From NCBI GenBank assembly GCA_963556145.1, contig OY744473.1:2232001-2296000 (forward strand): DNA of 64,000 nucleotides. Direction: 5' to 3'. Positions 56,105-64,000 of this stretch are shown in pieces. How positions within the stretch are numbered: position 1 is the stretch's first letter; each line of letters opens with the position of its first letter. The position numbers were made by a program, and so were the translations under genes. The notes under the pieces were generated by a model. That model was given only the letters and a program-made list of their open reading frames with translations. It was not told the origin of the DNA and ran no database searches. Source of the stretch: Hygrocybe punicea (lineage: Eukaryota > Basidiomycota > Agaricomycetes > Agaricales > Hygrophoraceae).

Positions 56105-57270
56105 ATGATATCTGCATTAGGATCCACAATCAATACACAAGAATTAAATGGAGGTACGATGTTTTGTTATTGTGTTTTGGTATATTGAATTTCTCTTTTA
56201 ATTTGTGGCAGATTATACTATAGCTATCCCTGATTGGGTTAGCAGTACAAGTAAGGATGCACGTTCCATCCTGGCTACTCCAGAGTGGGTTAGCAGTATA
56301 AGTAAGGATGCACATTCCATCCTAGCTACTTCAGAGTGGGTTAGCAGATTAAGAGATGTCTCGGCTACCCTAAGTTGGGTCAGCAGTTCAGTGGGTTACA
56401 TCCTAGCTACCCCAGAGTGGGTTAGCAGATTAAGAGATGTCTCGGCTACCCTAAGTTGGGTCAGCAGTTCAGTGGGTTACACACTAGCTACCCCAGAGTG
56501 GATCAGCAGTCATTGGAATGAGAATTTAGTCTCCCCTATTTGGGAAACCAGTGATTGGAGCTATAAAGCAGCCACAGTTACTCATAAAGACAAGAATAGT
56601 TGCTTAAATACTGCAGAATTTGTTCTTAAGGTTGATATTGCAAATACTCATGTTAAAGTCAATGACTTTGTACTTGATTGCAAAGATGAAAAAGATTTGA
56701 GCCATGCTCATAAAGTATATAAGGCTTTATTTAATTTTACCAGTTTTCTTGTGGAGATAGTGAAATTACTGATACAATTATATTCAAAGATTATGCAAAA
56801 TGTAGCAGAGTGTTTTGCTGTTCATTATCACACAAGTATTTCAATGATTAAGAAGTGTTTGTGGATCAAGTTACAGCTGGCACGAAACATGATCAGAAAA
56901 CATGACTTTAGAGCTTACTCAAAACATGTAACCAAACAACCTATATTAGCCAATGGAGCAATTCTGTTGTTTGTCTTATTTCTGTATCATTTGCTAGCTT
57001 TTCAAATGTCAGCTCACTATATTTGTAATAAAACTTCGAAATTATATGACATTTTCAAGTCTGAAAATACACCTTGCAATGCTAACATTCACATTGATTG
57101 CATTGGTGGAGGCAAAGCAAATATATTCTCATTTCATGAACTAATGCCCGCTTCAACCAATAACAATGCAAGTATGGATGCAGCTAAATTTAAATTCCAC
57201 TCTTACATGCCAAAACATGAAGCACTCTCACTGGAATCATCACCGGAAAAGTCACTTGTAATTGTAAATC
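56105..57270 (+). CDS. H1c Rep/helicase, first part (joined to 61013)
   Basis: A proposed start ATG at 56105 opens exon 56105-56153 (MISALGSTINTQELNG), a GTACGA...GTGGCAG intron of 58 nt, then exon 56212-57270. The N-terminus has five or six repeats of the type LATPEWVSR and LSWVSSSVGY. Then come a region with Ser/Thr/Asp, a Leu/Ile-rich helix, KHDFRAYSKHVTKQPIL and a membrane-like segment, then SLESSPEKSLVIVNH. Element E splits the His codon; C57270 joins AC at 61013. The membrane-like segment and the blocks after it match H1b; the tryptophan repeats do not. The Rep activity itself lies in the second part. Confidence 0.8.
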
Positions 57271-57639
57271 ACTTGTTTAGTGGGCCAGTGCTTCGCATGG
57301 CATGAACGAGTTCTTTCATCATTTTGTATTCAGAGTCATTCCCCACAATGTCATTTCCCACCACAAGATATTGTTTTGGCCAAGATTTACAGCCTTTTAA
57401 TAATTCATGGCACTCATAGCTCAAAGGACAAAAATAAAGGAAAACACAGTATATGCACTTCTAGCCCTTGAAAAACTAAACAAGTTTCTCCCTACAATCT
57501 TCTTCACAGGACTTCATCTGACAGCATAATGTGATAATCCCACTTTGGGTGTCAGTTTACTAGATACAAAGAAGGTGAGGGAGGGGGTGCAAAAGGTAGA
57601 AACATGGGCTTCGAAACCCCTTTCCTCTCATTTTCTATG

Positions 57640-58345
57640 GTAACGAAGTGCAGGGGCTGGCTGGAGGATGGTCGAAAACGGTGTGGGTCATCCTGGTGGT
57701 CAAAAAAAGTAAGGGGAGACTGTTGGGGCAGAAGATGGCAGTGAGGGTGCCAGACCCCCCGTTGTCTTGTTTGCCATGGAAACGTGGCACGGGGGACATG
57801 TACTGGCCAGGTTTGGATGAAAATGGGGCGGGAGCTGTCATGGTGGTCAAAAAGATGGGGAGGGCTGGTGGGGCAAAAGGTGGAAACGCGAGGGATTAGG
57901 ATCCCCTGGCCTCTCGTTTTCTATGGCAATGGGGTGCGGAGGACATATACTGGCCAGGGTTGTTCAAAAAAGGGGTGGGGGGGACTGGTCCTGGTGAACA
58001 AAAAAAGGGGGGTGGGCTGGTGAGGCAGAAGGCAGAAACATGAGGGATTTGGACCCCCCGGCCTCTCCTTTTCTATAGAAACGAGTCGTGGGGGGCATGT
58101 ACTGGCTGGGGGTGGTCAAAAACGGGGTGGGAAGGGGCATCCTGGTGGGTGAAAATGGGGTGGTAGTAGAAAAAGGGAGTCTGGTGGTGGTTGGGCTTGA
58201 GGGCTTGAGACCCCCTGGTCACTCGTTTTCAATGGAAACGGAGTGCAGGGAGTGTAGGCTAGCTGGGGGTGGTCGAAAACAGGATGGGAGCGGGTGCCCT
58301 GGTGGTAGAAAATGGGGTGGTGGTGGTGGTTGCGCAGTCAGCTGG
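57640..58345 (+). repeat. ~150-bp G-rich units in element E
   Basis: Five units are marked by GTGGTC(G/A)AAAAC or a close variant at about 57668, 57810, 57958, 58109 and 58270. Each also has a CCTGGTGG(T/A)CAAAAA-like phrase and a GACCCCC(T/C)GG...TCGTTTTCTATGG-like stretch. Three related units are in fragment F. Confidence 0.8.
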
Positions 58346-58504
58346 AACGTGAGGGCCTAAAGCCCCCCGACCATTCATTTTCAACCCAAACGAGGTGCGG
58401 GAGGTTGATTCATGTCAGCCATGGTCAAAATCGCTGGGACAGCGGGTCTTGACTGTGGAAGAAGTCTGGGAGTTGAGAGCTGAGACTCCTGTGACACACA
58501 CAAA

Positions 58505-58817
58505 GTGACAACTTCCTTTTTCAATCAAATTCCACGTCATACAATTTTTTTTTCTCATCCATTGGAGCGGTTTTTTTATTTTTTATGACCTCAAGATAAA
58601 TCCTATATTCCTGACCATATTTGAGGACACAATTCCAAAACTCTAGTTTATTCATGATTTCTTCCAAAAAAAACATGTTAGGAATGCAGAATTTGGCTCT
58701 ATAGTTGATTTCAAACATTGATCAATTATTTAATTATTTAAATTATTTAATTACTGAAGAACTGCCCTATATCCTGGACTGATAAGAACAATTCTTCCAT
58801 AAATGGAAGAACTTGTA
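58505..58817 (+). repeat. Internal copy of the E/F hairpin-end region
   Basis: It matches 60709-61012 and 50579-50871 from GTGACAACTTCCTTTTT through TGATTTCAAACATT(G/A)AT to the hairpin TTCTTCCATAAATGGAAGAA and CTTGTA. Sequence after it (58818-59002) is AT-rich with nothing recognisable. It may be the fossil end of a shorter element that later extended to the next hairpin. Confidence 0.85.
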
Positions 58818-59052
58818 ATCATTGTATGATGTGTCGACTTGTTTTCTGGTAAAGATGCTTCTCCAATGCACCTATTGACAATACCTGGCTAGTACTCACC
58901 ATCTCATTTGTTGTATATATGCATGTCCTGATTTAATAAGAAAAAACATTATTTACACAAATATAGCAAGTCTCAAAGGACATCTGACAAAGTCATAGTG
59001 TCATGTCCTCAGAGAGATCACCCTTATTTAATTTTACTGAGTGTCCTTCTGG

Positions 59053-59560
59053 ACAAGTCTCAAGGGAGGTCCGACGAAGTCCCGGTCTCGAGTCATCGAA
59101 GGGTCCAGAGAGACCGTCATTATTTTTAATTTTACTCATTGCCCCTCTAGACAAGTCTCAAGGGAGGTCCGACGAAGTCCCGGTCTCGAGTCATCGAAGG
59201 GTCCAGAGAGACCGTCATTATTTTTAATTTTACTCATTGCCCCTCTAGACAAGTCTCAAGGGAGGTCCGATGAAGTCCCGGTCTCAAGTCATCGAAGGGT
59301 CCAGTGAGACCGTCCTCAAAACCACACATCCAGAGGGTGAAAGTGAATGATGCACAGACTGCACAATTACAACTCCCATGGCACAGATTGCCCCCTCTAC
59401 TTATATTGGAGACTGAAGGAGGGCCGTGCACAGACTGCACAACCACACCCTCCATGGCCCAGACAGCCATCCCCCTCCGTTGATTTCAGAAGGGTGAAAG
59501 GGAATCATGCACAGACTGCACAATCACACCTTCCATGGCTCAGATAGCCACCCTTCTATG
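59053..59560 (+). repeat. 98-bp and ~78-bp tandem repeats in element E
   Basis: Three 98-bp units start ACAAGTCTCAAGGGAGGTCC at 59053, 59151 and 59249 and are nearly identical in units 1-3. Next come three units of 76-81 bp with TGCACAGACTGCACAA at about 59351, 59427 and 59508. Peptides across them are repeat artefacts. Confidence 0.9.
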
Positions 59561-59629
59561 CTACGCAGCTAGGAAAACTAAGGAAACTAATGAAACTACA
59601 TGTCAGTACTGACCTCTCGGCTGCAGGGG

Positions 59630-60680
59630 ATAGAGATCTCATATATGGGGGGCATGAGGAAGAGGGGGTCAGTACAACTCAACGGGACACATCGGACCAC
59701 TTGTGGGGGTGTACTTACAGTTCATTTGGTCCCCCCGAACCGGTCCCCAAGTGGTGTGGTGGTCCGACTTTGGGGGGTAGAGATCTGGTGTATGGGGGGC
59801 AGGAGGAGGAGGGGATCAGTGTGGTTGAATGGGACACATCGGACCATGTCTGGGGGTGTACTTACAGTCCATTGGGTCCCCCCCATCCGCTCCTCAAGTG
59901 GTGTGGTGGTCCGACATCGGGGGGTAGAGATCTGGGATGTGGGGGGGATGAGGAGGAGGGGGTTACCATGACTCAACGGGAAACATCGTACCATGTTTGA
60001 TGCAATTCCTACACTCCATTGGGTCCCCCCTAACTGGTCCCCAAAGGGTTTGGCCGTCCGACTTCGGGGGGTAGAGATCTGGGATGTGGGGGGGATGAGG
60101 AGGAGGGGGGCACCATGACTCAACGGGAAACATCGTACCATGTTTGATGCAATTCCTACACTCCATTGGGTCCCCCCTAACTGCTCCCTACAGGATTTGG
60201 CCGTCCGACTTCGGGGGGTAGAGATCTGGTGTATGGGGGGGGCAGGAGGAGGAGGGGGTCAGTGTGGTTGAATGGGAGACATCGGACGATGTCTGGGGGT
60301 GTACTTATAGTCCATTGGGTCCCCCCCATCTGCTCCTCAAGTGGTGTGGTGGTCCGACTTCGGGGGGTAGAGATCTGGTGTATGGGGGGGCAGGAGGAGG
60401 AGGGGGTCAGTGTGGTTGAATGGGAGACATCGGACCACTTCTGGGGGTGTACTTACAGTCCAGTGTGTCCCTCCTAACAGATCCTACAGTGGTTTGGCTG
60501 TCCGACTTCGGGGGGTAGAGATCTGGTTTGGGGGGGCATGAGGAGGAGGGGGTCAGTACAACTCAACAGGACACATCGGACCACTTGTGGGGCTGTACTT
60601 ACAGTCCATTTGGTCCTACATGACTGCTCCTCACTCAGTCTTGTGGGGCATGATCCGCAGGTAGAGATTTGAGACTGGGG
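59630..60680 (+). repeat. ~148-bp tandem satellite in element E
   Basis: Seven to eight units are marked by GGGGGTAGAGATCT at about 59630, 59778, 59925, 60070, 60219, 60368 and 60518, with a last variant near 60661, giving spacings of 145-150 bp. Each unit has GGACACATCGGACCA or GGAAACATCGTACCA, a CTTACAGTCCATT-type block and TCCGACTTCGGGG. Two subtypes alternate. The unit length is close to one nucleosome core. Confidence 0.9.
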
Positions 60681-60708
60681 GAATACTGAGAAAGACTCTG
60701 TGACTGAC

Positions 60709-61012
60709 TGTGACAATTTCCTTTTTGGATCAAATTCCGCGTCATACAAATTTTTTTTCTGCTCCTTTGGAGAGGTTTTTGATTTTTTACAACCTCAAAA
60801 TAAATCCTATATTCATGAAAATATTTGAGGATGAAATTTCAAAAATCTAGTTTATTCCTGAATTTTTCCAAAAAAAATGGGTCAGAAATGCAAAATTTGG
60901 CTCTATGGTTGATTTCAAACATTAATTAATCAATTAATTAATTAATTACTGACGAACTGCCATATATCCTGGACTCATAAGAACGAGTCTTCCATTTATG
61001 GAAGAACTCGTA
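60709..61012 (+). repeat. Hairpin-end region of element E
   Basis: 304 bp, the terminal region shared with F and the internal copy. It ends ACTGACGAACTGCC...GACTCATAAG, then AACGAGTCTTCCATTTATGG and AAGAACTCGTA. The hairpin stem is GAGTCTTCCAT/ATGGAAGAACTC with one bulge, parallel in layout to the GAGTTCTTTTAAT hairpin of the other subfamily. Confidence 0.85.
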
Positions 61013-64000
61013 ACTCACTTGAATTGTTGATTCCAAAATTGACCATTGCCAATTTGAAAGTGATTGCAGCTCATCATAGCATTCTTGTCCACTCAAAAAT
61101 GAATCAGGTATCAATTCAAACTGCAATACAGAATCATGTGTGCTGCAACTGTCCTGAATTTGTATCAATCTTTGAATTTATTGATGACAAAGCAATTGCA
61201 ATTCACAAGAAAACCTCAAACACCAGAGCGGTCAATAAATTTAAAGCACAACATCCTAACAAATATGCACAACAAATTCCAGCAGCTGTGCAGAAATGTC
61301 ACAATAAATACCCTGATAAGTATGCCAAACAAAATCTGGCAGCGGTACAGAAATTTCAGAGTGAAAATCCCGAGAAACATAGCAAACAAAATCTGGCAGC
61401 TGTCCAGAAATTTCATGTGGAACATCCTGAGAAACATACAACACAAAACATTGCAGCTGTACAAAAATTTCATTTGAAACATCCTGAGAAGCATGCCACA
61501 CAAAACCTTGCAGCTGTACAAAAATTTCAACAGGAACATCCTGAGAAGCATGCCACACAAAACCTTGCAGCTGTGCAAAAATTTCACCTGGAACATCCTG
61601 AGAAGCATGCAACAAAGAACCTTGCAGCTGTTACGAAATTCAAAGTTGATCATCATGACAAGCATCTGCAACACACACTAAATGCAGTTAGAAGACATAC
61701 CATGAACCACCCTAAGCAGCATGCACAAACAAATCAGATTGCTGTTCAGACATACAGAGATAATATTCAATTTCCTCCTGCTCCCCCTTCAGCAAAATTG
61801 CAACACACTATTATTTCTGCATTTTGTAGTGATACCTCTCCCAACAAATTTATTGAATCTGGTTGTGCTGTCTGTGGAAGATTGACTCCAGTCTCTCAAT
61901 TGCAAAGCTACACAGAGTTGAATTTAAGTTGTCTGAAACAAGCTAGCATCACTCAAACAGAGCGCTTCTCAATAGATGATCCAATTGATTCTTCAGATAG
62001 CCCTATAATAATTGAAGATCTCCATGGCATTTGCAAGAAGTGTTACAAGTCTTTGGTGAAAGGAAAATGCCCAGCTATGTCTCTGGCAAATGGTTTATGG
62101 CTTGGACAAATTCCTAATGAATTGACTAATTTGTCTTATGCAGAACAACTGTTAATTGCTAGAGTGAGACACAATAGATGCATAGTTCGAGTTTCTTCAG
62201 GAATGCACAAAATGAGAGCAAATGCCATTACATTTGCCAATCCAACTCCCAAGATTTATGACGTTTTACCCCCACCTGTTAATGAGTTGGATGAAGTGCT
62301 AGCGTTTATTTATACTGGACCATGTAAGCCTACAAAATCTGATTTTGAGCGTACACCATTGCTTGTTAGGAGAAATAAAGTCGCCACTGCGTTGAACTGG
62401 TTAAAACTAAATCACTGTGACTATTTTGACTTGGAGATTTCAGAAGAAAACTTGAAGCAATATCCTGAGAATGACATACCAGTTGTGGTAGAATACAGAC
62501 AATCCTTTGTCAACAAAAACCCAGAAGGTACTGCTGTTAATGACATGGAAGAGGAAGAAGGAACTGAGACTGGCATGTGTTCATTTGTAGTTCATGGTTT
62601 GACTGGTGAAGAATACTCTACCAAAAGTATCAAAGCCATCAAAGCCATTGCCTTGAGACATTTAATGGATAATAAAAAGATCCTGGCAATTGGACATGAG
62701 AGTGATCCACAATCCATCTACAATAATCCTCAGTTGTTCCCTCAAATGATGCCATGGTTGTTTCCTTATAGACTTGGTGGAATTGGCAATTCACTGATTC
62801 ATGGCAAGATTTCTGAAATCAAACATAAGAGACACTTGTTAATGTACTATGACAAGAGGTTTCAGAAAGATCCCCACTTTCCATTGATTGCATTTAACCA
62901 TGAGCAAATAAAGGAGTCTACAACAGCTGGCTATTTATTAGCTGAAAAAGCAAAATTTGACCACATTTCACAAAGATTGATGGATGTTGATCTTGGAGTG
63001 TTGAATAACATTGCTAGAAAAATGGAAGATGGTAAACATGTCACTCCAAAAACTGATGAAGAGAAGCTATGTTTCCAATTAATCAAAGATATTGATCATG
63101 TAGGCAGTCATGTTAAAGGATCAATCACAAACAAGAAATATATGAGAAATGAAGTCTGGTCTCTGATGTCCTTTGCAGGTGCACCTTCTTGGTTTATTAC
63201 ATTTTCACCTGCAGATAACATGCACCCACTCTCCTTATATTATGCTAATACAAAAGAAACATTCACCCCTGAACTTAGAGGGTATGATGAGCGCTACAGA
63301 CTTATTGCTGAAAATCCAGTGGCTGGTGCTAGATTCTTTCACTTTATGGTAGAACTCTTTATCAAACATGTCTTGGGAGTTGGTTCAAAGCATTCTGGCT
63401 TTTATGGTGACACCAAGGCATACTATGGTACAGTGGAGCAACAAGGACGTCTCACACTTCACATGCACATGCTACTATGGCTCAAAGGATGTTTGTCACC
63501 CCAAGAAATCAGAGACAGAATAATAGATCCCAACTCAGACTTTCAGCAAGCATTTGTTGAGTATCTGGAAAGTGTACATATTGGTGAATTTATGACTGGA
63601 ACTATGGAAGAAGTCAAAGCTAAAGTGAACCAACAAGAAGAGTGTAATGATCCCACTCAGACTCTGCCTGAAGCACCCCCATCTATGTGTCAAATTTTGC
63701 ATGATGTAAAGAACAAAGATTGTAACAATTGCAAACAGCTCAATTCATGGTGGGACATATTTGCAAACACTATTGATCATTTGATTTTACACTCCAATGT
63801 TCATAATTGTGGCAGAAATAGTTCTAACAATGAGAAAGTCCAGAGAAAAGACAGACCCAATTGCATGAACAAACATGGTAAATGCAAAGCTAGATTTCCC
63901 AGACCTTTGTTTGAATCAACACAAGTAGACCCAAAAACTGGTGCATTGAATATGAAGAAGGGTGAAGCATGGATCAATATGTTGACACCACTAGTGACAT
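61013..64000 (+). CDS. H1c Rep/helicase, second part, open to window end
   Basis: It continues the frame of 56105-57270 and stays open for about 996 codons to the window edge, so the joined frame is about 1365 codons with no stop. Order: LELLIPKLTIANLKV, nine 19-residue KFHxEHPEKHATQNLAAVQ repeats (about 61229-61750), a Cys-rich block with SGCAVCGRL and CKKCYKSLVKGKCPA, then SLANGLWLGQ and VSSGMHKMRANAI. PWLFPYRLGGIGN and KRHLLMYYDKRFQKD mark the Helitron-like N domain, followed by GAPSWFITFSPAD. The HUH nuclease motif is LTLHMHMLLW (about 63447-63476). A zinc-like CMNKHGKCKARFPR stretch is near the edge. The catalytic tyrosines, helicase and any protease domain would follow outside the window. 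Frame preservation suggests that the E insertion is recent. Confidence 0.88.

Larger units (their letters stand above)
57271..61012 (-). mobile_element. Element E: 3.74-kb satellite-carrying Helentron-like element
   Basis: On the plus strand it starts ACTTGTTTAGTGGGCC at 57271 and ends TTATGGAAGAACTCGTA at 61012. Excision restores Val-Asn-His-Ser-Leu-Glu in the H1c frame exactly, with no duplication. It contains no gene. Its body is a chain of tandem arrays: ~150-bp G-rich units (57640-58340), an internal copy of the hairpin-end region (58505-58817), 98-bp units (59053-59320), ~78-bp units (59340-59560), ~148-bp units (59630-60680) and the true hairpin end (60709-61012). The non-hairpin end is shared with A, B and D, but the hairpin end belongs to the subfamily of F. 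Confidence 0.9.
54382..64000 (+). mobile_element. H1c: near-intact Helentron-like element, runs off the window
   Basis: It starts TACGAGTTC at 54382. The leader matches H1b: GGACAAGCTTACATAAGC-type block, palindromes at 54693 and 54772, and two leader repeats. Its gene is open to the right edge of the window apart from insertion E (57271-61012). The terminal hairpin is lost: the ~25 bases between the two GTTCTTT words are missing, compared with copies A, B and D. The other end lies beyond the window. Confidence 0.85.

Noticed and set aside
59590..60477. Plus- and minus-strand proteins of 80-140 codons in the satellite
   Set aside because: They follow the ~148-bp repeat in several frames at once and contain no domain.

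Overview
The window looks like a transposon-dense segment of a mushroom-forming basidiomycete (Agaricomycete) nuclear genome. Genes are split by short introns of roughly 35-60 nt with GT(A/G)AG-type donors. The recognisable host-type genes are a PCL/PHO80-like cyclin and several basidiomycete-type hypothetical families, and most are broken. The mobile elements are those expected of such genomes: hAT, Tc1-like DD34E, KDZ, LTR elements, and both canonical and Helentron-like Helitrons. I saw no rRNA, tRNA or CRISPR. All family names rest on reading protein motifs by eye; no database search was possible.

Layout. 1-1250: 34-bp minisatellite. 1270-2852: C-terminal half and 3' end of a hAT element. 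2795-12601: a unit bounded by ~745-bp inverted repeats, carrying an intact five-exon DD34E transposase (3782-4975), an LTR with TGACTCA motifs (6603-~8460), a broken cyclin gene (8470-9430) and a broken basidiomycete-type gene (10242-11584). 12.9-14.0 kb: G-rich repeats. 14.0-29.2 kb: a degenerate Helentron-like element (called H1a here) on the minus strand, encoding Rep, a Pif1-type helicase and a ubiquitin-protease-like domain. H1a is interrupted by a canonical Helitron (H2, 19844-25436) and by a 1.37-kb non-autonomous element (A). 30-36 kb: palindromic dispersed repeats, a zinc-knuckle gene, a possible LTR and a lysine-rich multi-exon gene. 36217-41982: a composite Helentron-like element (H1b plus B) inside an intron of a minus-strand gene. 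43.4-45.7 kb: another basidiomycete-type gene, more palindromic repeats and a small membrane-protein fragment. 45.8-46.5 kb: minisatellite. 47.1-50.0 kb: a KDZ transposase split by a 1.2-kb element (D). 50.0-52.1 kb: element fragment and a second LTR. 52.7-54.3 kb: a kilobase-scale C/T-rich tract and a satellite fragment. 54382 to the window end: a Helentron-like element (H1c) whose 1365-codon frame is open to the end of the window except for one clean insertion of a 3.74-kb satellite-carrying element (E).

The unifying system is the Helentron-like family. Its ends can be placed to the base, because removing elements A, D, E and the composite restores an uninterrupted reading frame or a proper intron in each host gene, with no target-site duplication. 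The hairpin end lies upstream of the Rep/helicase frame, so the frame reads away from the hairpin. Canonical Helitron H2, nested in the same locus, has its hairpin and CTAA end downstream of its gene. Autonomous copies (H1b, H1c) share subterminal arrays of a 12-bp palindrome and a repeated leader with the short copies A, B and D.
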